In this document: in pieces, positions 34,216-42,604 of the stretch
How the letters are laid out: every line of letters starts with the position of its first letter
Numbering within the stretch: the stretch's first letter is position 1
Origin: Planctomycetota bacterium
GTDB lineage: Bacteria > Planctomycetota > Phycisphaerae > UBA1845
Reading direction: 5' to 3'
DNA length: 64,000 nucleotides
NCBI GenBank assembly: GCA_024280855.1
Contig: JAJRPG010000084.1
Coordinates: 62,001 to 126,000, forward strand
The notes under the pieces: generated by a model
What the model saw: the letters and a program-made list of their open reading frames with translations, nothing else
The model's database searches: none
Told to the model about the DNA's origin: nothing
Made by a program: the position numbers and the translations under genes

Positions 34216-36093
34216 TCATGGATTATCTGATAAATCTACCATCGCAATTAGCTCAGAATCAGACGTAGTTGCCTTGTGATTTGTGAAATACTGCAATGTC
34301 TTACTCGGGATAGTGCGCAGCTTTTCATAAGTCCAGGGTTTTTGAATACTCAAATAAGCCATCGTCCCCGCGACCCCTGTGATTAATAGGAAGGCTGTTA
34401 CCATCACCGGCGCAAGCACCGTGCGACTGAGTAATCGACGACGCCGATCTTGTGACGTGACGATTTCATCAATCGCATCAAGAATGGGAAGCCCCAGGCT
34501 CTTCGCTACATGAGCCGAGCTGCGATATACATGATCGAAAATCTCAGCTAATACAACAAACACGGCACCAGCTGCGATACCCGCCAGGACGGCCAACAAC
34601 AAAATCGTTGTCGATTTCGGATTAACTGGAATACTACTACCGCGAGCAGCTTCGCCTTCTGAAAACTGTAGCAGCCTGCCGTCTTCAATAGCTTCAATAG
34701 CCGGGTCAATTTTTGCAATCATGGAATCAAGTTCACGGCGTCTATTCTGCGCCTTCGCTACTGCCGAATTCGCATCTTCCATCACTTCCTGGTGCTGGAA
34801 AATTCCACTCTTGGCGTCATAAAGTTGTTTTAGCGACGCATCTGTTTTTTCCAAACTAAGATCAATGTCTTTAATCTTGGTGTCTACCGAAGCCATCTGA
34901 ACCTTCAGTCGATTTCGTTCTGCATGCCAGGGAGAGAGTGGGGCACTAAACCTTTGCGCCGATACTGGCTGTCCCGCAATTAGCGCACCACTGGTTACAA
35001 CAACTGTTTGATCCTGCGTGCGCTGAAGGGCTAACTCGTCCTCGATTCTGGCACGCGCCTTAATCAGAGATTGTACCTGCGGATGCTGATCGGTCATTCG
35101 TTTAATGCTGCGTAAATTGACGATTTGCTTGTCAATATCATCCAAATTATTCATGAATTCTACTGTCGCATCACTGACATATTCAACCATCGCAGGTGTA
35201 TCTTTGTCTAATATAGTAGGGCCAACTGGCGCAGGGCCCACCGTAGCCAGGAGTTGGTGAATCTCAGCCTTGGTCGTATCGTAGTCTCGTTTTCGACGCT
35301 GTAGCTCCCGACGTTCCATCTCCAATCGCGCGATGCCGGTTGTGATACTACCCGGATCACTTGGATTAATATGGGGATGATCCATACGCATCTGCGTAGC
35401 AAATCTTCTCGACCCGTTCAAAATCGTTTTTGCTTCAGCTAACTGATCGCCTACATAATCTCGCTGTTGTTTGAGGAAATCGTGAATCCAGATCATCGTG
35501 CGGCGGATGTAAGTTCGTTTCACTTCATCCAGCAGCTTGCAACCAAGTTGGGGGTCAGGGCCTGTATAAGTTAAATGTACGATGTCCAAATGCTTGCTTG
35601 GCGAGGAAGTAGAAACAGATATATGGCTACCCAGGCCTCTGGCTAGCGAGCTTCGACGAGCCAGCGATGTCGTTGTCAGCGTGCCATCTTCGTTTCGCTC
35701 GAACGACTCGGTAAGCTTCATACGATCGACTGTATCAACCATATATTCTGGCGACGTAAGATCGCGGTGCATAGTGCTTCGGAAATATTGGAATGAAGCC
35801 GCGCCCGGTGCATTCGGCAGATTGACAATAATCGGATCGTTACGACGCTCAAAAATTGTTGTCGCGCGATACGTTCGTGGATAGTACAAGCTCATCAAAA
35901 AAGCCGCAGTAGCTACAGTGCAAAACGGTACAAAGAACGCCCACCGATGCGTGACTACAATGCGTAAGATGTCCTGGATGTTCTTTCGGATTTCTGCGAA
36001 CGGGCGATCATCGTCGGTAGATAGCACGTCTGGGCGTCCCATCATGCCAGAGCCCGCGCGACCTTGTCCTAGTTGAGTTTCTGTTCGTGTCAC
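34216..36093 (-). CDS. Wzz/GumC-type polysaccharide chain-length protein
   Basis: The 625-residue protein is predicted to control polymer length and to activate the tyrosine kinase. A GTG at 36093 with GGAG ten bases upstream gives the best start; the open frame extends 26 codons further without support. A first membrane helix lies near residues 50-70 (FFVPFCTVATAAFLM), and the last two near 535-555 and 575-595. Between them is a large, coiled-coil-rich periplasmic region. No kinase domain is fused. It heads the second exopolysaccharide block, about 25 kb from the kinase gene. Similar arrangements occur in PEP-CTERM loci. Confidence 0.88.
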   Translation of the reverse strand: MTRTETQLGQGRAGSGMMGRPDVLSTDDDRPFAEIRKNIQDILRIVVTHRWAFFVPFCTVATAAFLMSLYYPRTYRATTIFERRNDPIIVNLPNAPGAASFQYFRSTMHRDLTSPEYMVDTVDRMKLTESFERNEDGTLTTTSLARRSSLARGLGSHISVSTSSPSKHLDIVHLTYTGPDPQLGCKLLDEVKRTYIRRTMIWIHDFLKQQRDYVGDQLAEAKTILNGSRRFATQMRMDHPHINPSDPGSITTGIARLEMERRELQRRKRDYDTTKAEIHQLLATVGPAPVGPTILDKDTPAMVEYVSDATVEFMNNLDDIDKQIVNLRSIKRMTDQHPQVQSLIKARARIEDELALQRTQDQTVVVTSGALIAGQPVSAQRFSAPLSPWHAERNRLKVQMASVDTKIKDIDLSLEKTDASLKQLYDAKSGIFQHQEVMEDANSAVAKAQNRRRELDSMIAKIDPAIEAIEDGRLLQFSEGEAARGSSIPVNPKSTTILLLAVLAGIAAGAVFVVLAEIFDHVYRSSAHVAKSLGLPILDAIDEIVTSQDRRRRLLSRTVLAPVMVTAFLLITGVAGTMAYLSIQKPWTYEKLRTIPSKTLQYFTNHKATTSDSELIAMVDLSDNP

Positions 36094-36237
36094 TGTTAAT
36101 AATCTCCGTGACGCCGGTAATCGCACGCCGAGTTTCTCGCACATAATTTGTGCAGAGCATCCATATATCAATGTTTTTTCGGACTCAAAACAGTCGCCCT
36201 TGAGGACAAACTTCTGATAATGCTGTGCCGCAAGTGT

Positions 36238-37491
36238 CTATAGGTATGATTGTTCGTCATTACCGGACGTTCCCGCGTATGCCTCGCCATTTGCCGCTTG
36301 TGAAATGGGATATGGGCTTGCAGAATGTGATAAAGCACTTGATGACTTCGTCACAATCGTCACGCCGCCAGGGAACAGGCACCGGCTATAGAATGTTTCA
36401 TAGTTCGCGACCATGCGATTAACATCATACCCCGCAGTCCGCTCACGGGCAGAATATCCCATCGTTTTGCGCAAAGCTCTGCTCGCCGCCAAATTGGCCA
36501 GCCCTGTGGCCATCGCATAAACGCCAGCTTTTTTAAGCACGATGCCATCAATGCCATCTCGCAGAATCAATCCATGATCGCCAACGTCGGTTGTCACGAC
36601 TGGTAAACCGCTAGCCATCGCTTCGAGCATAGCGTTACTGATTCCTTCAGAATGACTACTGCATACATACACATCCAGCGCCGCCAGATTTGATGCTACA
36701 TCCTGACATTGCCCCAGCCAGGTTACATGCGTGTCTATCCCTAAGTGCTTCGCCAGAGCGACCAAAGGCTCACGGCAAGGCCCATCGCCCATAAGTACAA
36801 GTTCAGTTTTCTGCCCCTGTGTCTTAAGAAGTTTAGCGAAGGCTCTCAATAGTAGTTCATGATTTTTGATAGGCGCAAGCGACCCGACGGACCCAATAGT
36901 CAGCGAGTCAGTTGTTAAACCAAGTTGCATCTTAGCTTTGTTTCGTTGGCCTTGGCTAGCCATCGAAAACTTTTTTCGATCAATGCCTGTATGGATTACA
37001 TCTATCCGCTCATTAGGAATGCCAGCTTCGCGCTGAAGTAGATCGCTGCCTGCCTGGGAAACACTGACGAATCGAGCGCCTAAATAATTGGCCATCCGCG
37101 AGATCCATCGGTGACGCCTTGGCAATGCCCCTTGCGTATCCAGACCGTGAAACCCCAGCACCAATTTCACATTCGGATTTAACATCGTAGCTAGTGTGGC
37201 ATCAGCCCAGCAGCATGTGTTTCGCGCGTGAATTAGTGTGCGACATCCGCGTGACAGTCGAGCCAATGAAATAAATGCCGATCGAGATCGACCTTTTTTC
37301 TCCAATGCCCGACAGCTAATATGATCCGGTAGGTAGGCTGCTAAATCGCCGGCTTGCCGTAGCGTCACCACGCTCTGTGCTACACGGGGTAGGTTTAGCT
37401 GCAACAATAACGCCACCATAGAACGCTCCGTGCCACCGCCAGTCAAGCTATGGACCACATGCATTATTCTTGTTGGGGCGTGATTACTCAT
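36238..37491 (-). CDS. Family 4 glycosyltransferase
   Basis: This 417-residue GT-B enzyme starts MSNHAPTRIMHVVHSL followed by TGGGTERSM, the typical loop of GT4 enzymes. The donor half has GSVGSLAPIKNHELLLRA, then LVLMGDGPCREPL, and HSEGISNAMLEAMASGLPVV, the E-x7-E region. ATG at 37491 gives no overlap with the preceding ligase gene (eight bases apart). The longer frame (to 37656) would add an out-of-family N-terminus that overlaps the ligase. Sugar unknown. It follows the ligase gene in the same operon. Confidence 0.88.
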   Translation of the reverse strand: MSNHAPTRIMHVVHSLTGGGTERSMVALLLQLNLPRVAQSVVTLRQAGDLAAYLPDHISCRALEKKGRSRSAFISLARLSRGCRTLIHARNTCCWADATLATMLNPNVKLVLGFHGLDTQGALPRRHRWISRMANYLGARFVSVSQAGSDLLQREAGIPNERIDVIHTGIDRKKFSMASQGQRNKAKMQLGLTTDSLTIGSVGSLAPIKNHELLLRAFAKLLKTQGQKTELVLMGDGPCREPLVALAKHLGIDTHVTWLGQCQDVASNLAALDVYVCSSHSEGISNAMLEAMASGLPVVTTDVGDHGLILRDGIDGIVLKKAGVYAMATGLANLAASRALRKTMGYSARERTAGYDVNRMVANYETFYSRCLFPGGVTIVTKSSSALSHSASPYPISQAANGEAYAGTSGNDEQSYL

Positions 37492-37499
37492 GATGTGCG

Positions 37500-38864
37500 T
37501 TAGTATCCATGACGGAACGCAGGCATGGGAGCCATGTCCCAGTCTTCTATCTGTTGCCTCGCTAGCGCAGGCATTTCGGCCTTTGCAGTCATCTCGCTCA
37601 CAACAATGCGGTGCAGGCAAAGCGGTAGCACGAGAATCCACCAATACGATTCGCATGAAAAACGCTCAGTACCAAGGCCAGCCACAAAATAACTAACCAA
37701 GGACACCAACATGCCATAGACCAATAACTTTGATTTGATGTCTTCTTCCGATTGCGATGCGATTCGATAGCAACGAAATATCAGCCGAAATGATTCCGCG
37801 ATAAGCATGAGGAACAGCAGTCCACCAACAATTCCCAGCTCTGTGAAGCATAGAATTATTGTGTTGTGTGGCGAACGATTTGCATACCGAACATCGTAAC
37901 TACCAATCATTTTCGTAAAATTGCCAAGACCAACGCCTAACGGATAATCGCTCATCATACCAACTGAGGCTAGCCAAATATCGAATCGCGACACGGCTGC
38001 GTAATCTTCCTCAAATGTTTCGGCTTGTGTCAATGTCCCGATTCTTTCCCAATAATGATTGTCCGTCAGTGAAAGTGCCATCAGGCCGCCGATGATTAGC
38101 ATCGCATGAATACGAAACCGTCGCGCACGAGGGGCCATGACAATCGCTGCTAATGCGCCACAAGCTACGCCAATAAACGCTGACCGCGTTCTGCATAATA
38201 CGATAGCATTAACGGTAAAAGCCCCGGAAGCCAGTGCCGCTAATTTCCAGAACCAGGACCGGGTACACATGTAAACCACGCCAATAATGGGTAGCATCGC
38301 CGTCAAGTGAGCCGCAGCCGTCGATGATGTGTTAATGTCAGAACCGCCGAATGATGTAAGTCGTCCTTTCCAGAACGCAGAAGCCGGAGCGGTGTAAGCA
38401 TCATAGCCCATTTGCAAGCTACCAAGTACCAACGTCCAAAGAACCAAGTTTAGATTTCTTCGCGTCGTTGCTAGGCGTGCGATAATGAGTACAAATAGTT
38501 GCAGCTTCCAAAATTTATCAAACGAACCACGAGCAGCAGGACCATAGCCCACGCCAATCAACGTGTTAAGAGTAGCCACCAGCACTAAGCCTATGACGCA
38601 TAATTCCCAAAGCGAAAGTACAGGCCGAACGATAGGAACTTTTCGTCGTCCCGTTAAGAGTCCAACGAGCGTAAAACTAGCCGCTAACATGGAGAAGCGC
38701 ATGCCTATATCTGCCAGCGGCTTGCCCCACCAAGTGACGGGGGGGTTAGACTGATAGGCTGCCATGTAGTTAACAACGCCCCAAATCGGATTGTACAGCG
38801 CAGCCAGGCATCCAAACCAAAACAAAGAGAAATATGCAATTGTTCTCAATGGCCACATGCGCAA
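37500..38864 (-). CDS. O-antigen ligase/Wzy-like polymerase or ligase
   Basis: This 454-residue membrane protein has about ten hydrophobic helices and a large outer loop, RFDIWLASVGMMSDYPLGVG then LGNFTKMIGSYDVRYANRS and PHNTIILCF. The latter 'PHN' block is characteristic of the Wzy_C/WaaL superfamily, and exosortase-associated members are common. It would join or polymerise repeat units at the outer face of the inner membrane. Upstream of its start lie two copies of a 12-base repeat (38926, 38950), candidate operators. The glycosyltransferase gene follows. Confidence 0.85.
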   Translation of the reverse strand: MRMWPLRTIAYFSLFWFGCLAALYNPIWGVVNYMAAYQSNPPVTWWGKPLADIGMRFSMLAASFTLVGLLTGRRKVPIVRPVLSLWELCVIGLVLVATLNTLIGVGYGPAARGSFDKFWKLQLFVLIIARLATTRRNLNLVLWTLVLGSLQMGYDAYTAPASAFWKGRLTSFGGSDINTSSTAAAHLTAMLPIIGVVYMCTRSWFWKLAALASGAFTVNAIVLCRTRSAFIGVACGALAAIVMAPRARRFRIHAMLIIGGLMALSLTDNHYWERIGTLTQAETFEEDYAAVSRFDIWLASVGMMSDYPLGVGLGNFTKMIGSYDVRYANRSPHNTIILCFTELGIVGGLLFLMLIAESFRLIFRCYRIASQSEEDIKSKLLVYGMLVSLVSYFVAGLGTERFSCESYWWILVLPLCLHRIVVSEMTAKAEMPALARQQIEDWDMAPMPAFRHGY

Positions 38865-38925
38865 GTCTCACAGCGCCAACACCTTGCTTCTATTCGCCAG
38901 CGCGCAGTTTAACTGGATCGTCCAG

Positions 38926-38961
38926 TTTTCGGACGTTACCTAAAAAGTCTTTTCGGACGTT
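38926..38961 (-). repeat. Two copies of TTTTCGGACGTT, 24 bases apart
   Basis: Copies at 38926-38937 and 38950-38961 are identical over 12 bases. They lie 62-97 bases upstream of the ligase gene (read on the minus strand as AACGTCCGAAAA). A third, near-identical copy lies at 40085-40095, before the methyltransferase gene and upstream of the transglutaminase gene. They look like regulator binding sites shared by these genes. Confidence 0.45.
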
Positions 38962-39114
38962 CCACAACTCAACTCAAGGTCCAATTTCTCAATTTCTGAG
39001 AAGAATTCAATGAGCCGCAGGTTTAGCCTGCGCGGAGTTGCGAACGCAATAACATTCCCGTCGGGTAGCTTGGATTAGAATCGAAGAGCATCATGGCTTC
39101 CCCGTGCCGAAATG

Positions 39115-39993
39115 TTAGGCCGTAACAGGCTGAGCGGAAGTTTGACGAGGCTTCAAGGCGTCGTTTCGAGGGTATACAACGTGTCTGGTAGAACGCCCCC
39201 ATTGGCGAATAGCGAGGCCAACGATTCCCGCCGTCCCGCTAAAAGCTAGAAGTAGCATCAGTAATGCAATTTTTGGGCATTCCAGAAAGCAAGGTCTGCC
39301 CAATCGATACACCTGTTCACCAAAGATAGCCTGGGCCAGCGAGAGGGCGAATTTGGTTAGACTATTTTTCTTCCAGTTGAATGTGCTAGTAGTGTGGTAT
39401 GTGGTGGACGCGGATAAGTAATATCGATCTCGGGCCGTAGATGCTGGGTTTTTTGCGAGCAACGCACTAATACGTTGTGGCAATATCTGGGCATCACGTC
39501 TCAAATCTATGAGATCATGATATCCGCCAGACTCATTAGGAAAGAATAGATTGTACGCCGGGTCTACCAGCATATATTCGTCTGCCCCGACGCGCGCTTC
39601 CAAAATCGTATGCGTAGGGTCATAAGTGGTCTCATCAAAGCACATAGCCATCGAAGAAGTAATATCAATTTCGCTCAGTAGCGCATATAAAAGCCGTGAC
39701 TTATCCGCGCAATCACCGCCGAGTTCAAGCACTTGCACCGGCGTCGCTCGCAATTTTTGTATTAGATAATAAGCCGGATTGCTCGCTGAGCCTTCCAAAT
39801 CATGTACCCAGCCCAATAGTGCCAGCACGCGATCGGATGGATCATCAATTCCTTCGGTTACATGCAGTGCTACGTCACGCAGGATGGCCCGATCTGCTCT
39901 ATACGAGACATACACTGCCACGCTGGCAATTAGCCCTAAAGCTCCTGTACCCATAAGAAATGTAGTTAAATAACGATGTCTATTTTGTCGCAT
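39115..39993 (-). CDS. Transglutaminase-like membrane protein of the exopolysaccharide locus
   Basis: The 292-residue protein has one N-terminal membrane helix (about 8-28) and one near the C-terminus (about 240-262). Between them lies a transglutaminase-like domain. It keeps the catalytic Cys in GGDCADKSRLL, the His in PTHTILEA and the Asp in LVDPAYN, so the Cys-His-Asp triad is complete. Such domains can be proteases or crosslinkers. Similar proteins occur in exopolysaccharide loci with exosortase genes, but their role is unclear. Stop codons of neighbours show it stands apart, with a 250-base gap to the ligase gene. Confidence 0.75.
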   Translation of the reverse strand: MRQNRHRYLTTFLMGTGALGLIASVAVYVSYRADRAILRDVALHVTEGIDDPSDRVLALLGWVHDLEGSASNPAYYLIQKLRATPVQVLELGGDCADKSRLLYALLSEIDITSSMAMCFDETTYDPTHTILEARVGADEYMLVDPAYNLFFPNESGGYHDLIDLRRDAQILPQRISALLAKNPASTARDRYYLSASTTYHTTSTFNWKKNSLTKFALSLAQAIFGEQVYRLGRPCFLECPKIALLMLLLAFSGTAGIVGLAIRQWGRSTRHVVYPRNDALKPRQTSAQPVTA

Positions 39994-40207
39994 ATCGGAA
40001 CATCTTTATAAAGCCTCGCTCCCGCACGTTTATCGTTTAATTTCGGACCCAGTATCAGCCACAATACACGATAAAAATAGACGATTTCGGACGTTAGATG
40101 CCATGCCGAGCGCCGATCAAAATGCTATGCTCAACCGCGTCTGAGCTACGACCGATATTAAGGTGCGCAACGATTGATGCAAACGCTAATTCCTGGGAAT
40201 CAGCACG
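39994..40207. promoter_or_regulatory. Divergent promoter region with a shared repeat
   Basis: This region separates the transglutaminase gene and the methyltransferase gene. It holds the third TTTCGGACGTT copy (40085-40095), about 92 bases from the transglutaminase start and 113 from the methyltransferase start. A regulator acting through this repeat could govern both directions. Confidence 0.35.
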
Positions 40208-41167
40208 ATGTCGACAATGAGCAACACAACCGCCGCTTCTCTAACCCTGGCGCGGAATAAAACGCATCCTCGGCTAGGAGTGATCGCGATAGCCCTACAT
40301 CTGCTGTCTCGCCTTCTCCTTAAACGAGCGGCCAAACATTCATGTGACCACATCAATGAGACTAAAACAGAAGGCCGCTATCGACAATGGCGGCAGCAGC
40401 AGTTGCTACAACAATTGACGGATCATTTTGATGTCACTCAGCTACGCGACAAAGACATACTCGATTTCGGTTGTGGCTCCGGCGAACTCTCACGCATCCT
40501 TGCACGGCATGGAAGTAAAAGTGTAACTGGCGTTGATATCTCCTCCGAAGCGATTGTCAAAGCCTCGCAACAAACAGTAAACGAAAAAAAAACAGACGAT
40601 GCTGCGCCGGTGTTCATCCATGCACAAGACCCTAAGAGCATCCCGCAAGATGATAATTCACTCGATCTGATTTGTACGTTCGACGTACTAGAACATATTC
40701 CAGACGTCCAAGCCGCCTGCCGTCAGTGGCATCGCGTGTTGCGTAGTGATAGTCGCGTATGGATATGGTGGTCTCCCTGGCGAGCGCCCTTTGGCCATCA
40801 CCTCTCGTCGTTGATTCCTATTCCCTGGATTCATTTACTACTGCCACAAAAAAAGATTTTCGCCGCATGTGCAGCTATATACGACGACCCCGCATTCATC
40901 CCCCGCAAGTGGGATATAGACCCAAGTACCAACCAGAAAAAGCCCAATAAATGGCACGATGTCCAAACGTTCGAGCCATTCCTAAATCGACTCACGAAAC
41001 GCTCATTCGAGAAATGCGCAAATGAAGCCGGCCTGAAAATATCACGATGCGAAACCCACGGTTTTCGCGGTGCTATTTCGGGAAGGCTAAGCGCATTCCT
41101 GCGACGCATTCCCATTCTGGGAGACTGTTTCGTGTCCTACTACGTCTACGAATTAGTCAAGCCGTAA
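40208..41167 (+). CDS. Class I SAM-dependent methyltransferase
   Basis: The 319-residue protein carries a Methyltransf_11-type domain. Motif I is DILDFGCGSGELSRIL, followed by VTGVDIS (SAM ribose acid) and LDLICTFDVLEHIPD (motif IV). The N-terminus has a hydrophobic stretch (LGVIAIALHLLSRLLL), perhaps a membrane contact. The C-terminal half, with GHHLSSLIPIPWIHLLLP, is longer than in simple methyltransferases and may form a lid. It lies divergent from the transglutaminase gene and probably modifies a sugar of the exopolysaccharide, which is inference from position. Confidence 0.8.
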   Translation: MSTMSNTTAASLTLARNKTHPRLGVIAIALHLLSRLLLKRAAKHSCDHINETKTEGRYRQWRQQQLLQQLTDHFDVTQLRDKDILDFGCGSGELSRILARHGSKSVTGVDISSEAIVKASQQTVNEKKTDDAAPVFIHAQDPKSIPQDDNSLDLICTFDVLEHIPDVQAACRQWHRVLRSDSRVWIWWSPWRAPFGHHLSSLIPIPWIHLLLPQKKIFAACAAIYDDPAFIPRKWDIDPSTNQKKPNKWHDVQTFEPFLNRLTKRSFEKCANEAGLKISRCETHGFRGAISGRLSAFLRRIPILGDCFVSYYVYELVKP

Positions 41168-41177
41168 TCTTTTCGCC

Positions 41178-41273
41178 ATCGCAAACTTGCGATCTGTATT
41201 CCTTTGGAAATATACGCGCGGGGTGGGGGACGGACTATCTCGATCCAAATAACGGTCTGCATTCCTTTGAAAT
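41178..41273. repeat. Inverted repeat and two near-identical direct repeats
   Basis: ATCGCAA-AC-TTGCGAT (41178-41193) is a perfect inverted repeat just after the methyltransferase stop. Directly next to it are TCTGTATTCCTTTGGAAAT (41193-41211) and TCTGCATTCCTTTGAAATG (41256-41274), about 63 bases apart. This may be a short repeat element or a regulatory region. No known element was recognised. Confidence 0.35.
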
Positions 41274-41360
41274 GGACGCACTTAGACATAAATGGTAGAG
41301 TGTGCATTGCGCGAGCCAACGAATTTTGGCTTATTAGCAATGTAGCGGAACGCCATTGAA

Positions 41361-41834
41361 ATGTTTGTACAGCTTTTATTACTACTAACGATCATACCTT
41401 TTGTTGAGTTGGCGATATTATTGCGTCTAGCGGATGCGTTTTCGTGGAGCGCCACATTGTCGTTGGTCATTATCACCGGCATCGTAGGCGCTTGGCTAGC
41501 TCGCCGGGAGGGCCTGAGGGCTTTAGCTAATTTGCAAAGCGAGATGGCTGCCGGTCACGCGCCAGCAGACGCCATCGTGGACGCGCTACTTATTTTCGTA
41601 GCAGGCGTTGTCCTCGTAACCCCCGGTGTACTCACAGACCTTTGCGGCTTCGCGCTTCTTATCCCCGCGATTCGTGCTGTTGTGAAACGTCGTCTTCATC
41701 GCTTTTTTACCGACCGCATGGTCACCATGAGATACGATGTAAACATGAACCATGAACATGCTGACGACGACACCTTCGTAGATGTTGAAGGCACAGGTCA
41801 TGACGTAAATGATTCTAAAACTTCCTTACCATAA
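41361..41834 (+). CDS. fxsA: FxsA-family membrane protein
   Basis: This 157-residue protein matches the FxsA family, named for an E. coli protein that modifies phage exclusion. Membrane helices cover about residues 2-25 (FVQLLLLLTIIPFVELAILL), 29-48 (TLSLVIITGIVGAWLARREG) and 72-95 (ALLIFVAGVVLVTPGVLTDL). The family blocks 'P..E' and 'TPG..TD..G' are present. An acidic C-terminal tail (NMNHEHADDDTFVDVEG) follows. The next gene, a DUF423 protein, starts 24 bases later, so an operon is likely. Confidence 0.88.
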   Translation: MFVQLLLLLTIIPFVELAILLRLADAFSWSATLSLVIITGIVGAWLARREGLRALANLQSEMAAGHAPADAIVDALLIFVAGVVLVTPGVLTDLCGFALLIPAIRAVVKRRLHRFFTDRMVTMRYDVNMNHEHADDDTFVDVEGTGHDVNDSKTSLP

Positions 41835-41858
41835 ACAGTAAAACTGGAGACCATAGCC

Positions 41859-42233
41859 ATGCCCGCGAGATGGATCACAGTCGCTTCGATCAACGGTTTA
41901 TTAGCCGTCGGGCTAGGCGCGTTTGGCGCGCATGGCCTGAAGAAAATAATCGACGAGGCGGCGCTAGCCACGTTTGAAGTTGGCGTGCGATACCAAATGT
42001 ATCACGCCCTCGCACTACTCGGCGTTGCTTGTTTTATGTCCATCCAGCCAACGAGACTCGTCAAAGCATCAGCCTGGTTTATGCTAATCGGGATTGTGTT
42101 ATTCTCCGGCAGTCTATATGGCCTAAGCTTGGCAGGTTGGCGTTGGCTGGGGCCAGTCACACCGCTCGGCGGATTGTTTCTCATGCTAGGCTGGTTATGT
42201 TTAGCTATCGGCGCGGGCAAACGTCAGCTATGA
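41859..42233 (+). CDS. DUF423 membrane protein
   Basis: The 124-residue protein has four predicted membrane helices and the family opening INGLLAVGLGAFGAHGLK. This is followed by YQMYHALALLG and SLYGLSLAGWRWLGPVTPLGG, the conserved blocks of the YgdD/DUF423 family. Function is unknown. CTGGAG lies upstream of the ATG. It is between fxsA and gatC. Confidence 0.9.
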   Translation: MPARWITVASINGLLAVGLGAFGAHGLKKIIDEAALATFEVGVRYQMYHALALLGVACFMSIQPTRLVKASAWFMLIGIVLFSGSLYGLSLAGWRWLGPVTPLGGLFLMLGWLCLAIGAGKRQL

Positions 42234-42285
42234 TGTTGAAAATGGATGTTGAAAATGATGTCGAAAAGATTCACCAGAGGTACGT

Positions 42286-42591
42286 ATGGCTAATTCAATA
42301 GACGCAGACAAGGTACGCCACGTAGCTAACTTAGCTCGACTGCACGTCAGCGAAGATGAGGTTCAGCGATATGTAGGTCAACTCTCACGAATTTTTGATT
42401 ACGTCGATCTGCTAAACGAAGTCAATACCGACAACGTGGAGCCATTAACCCACGCACTGCCCATCACCAACATCTTGCGCGAGGATGTAGTACGGCCTTC
42501 GCTATCAACAGAGCAGGCGTTAGCTAATGCGCCACAATCCGACCGCGGTTATTTTCTCGTCCCCAAAGTGCTAGACCAGGAAAGTTCGTAG
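42286..42591 (+). CDS. gatC: Asp/Glu-tRNA(Asn/Gln) amidotransferase subunit C
   Basis: GatC holds together the GatCAB complex that converts misacylated Glu-tRNA-Gln or Asp-tRNA-Asn to the amide. The 101-residue protein begins ANSIDADKVRHVANLARLHV, continues VEPLTHALPITNILREDVV, and ends YFLVPKVL, all typical. AGAGG six bases upstream supports the ATG. gatA begins 13 bases after it. gatB is not in the window. Confidence 0.95.
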   Translation: MANSIDADKVRHVANLARLHVSEDEVQRYVGQLSRIFDYVDLLNEVNTDNVEPLTHALPITNILREDVVRPSLSTEQALANAPQSDRGYFLVPKVLDQESS

Positions 42592-42604
42592 CGAGCGATT
42601 TATT

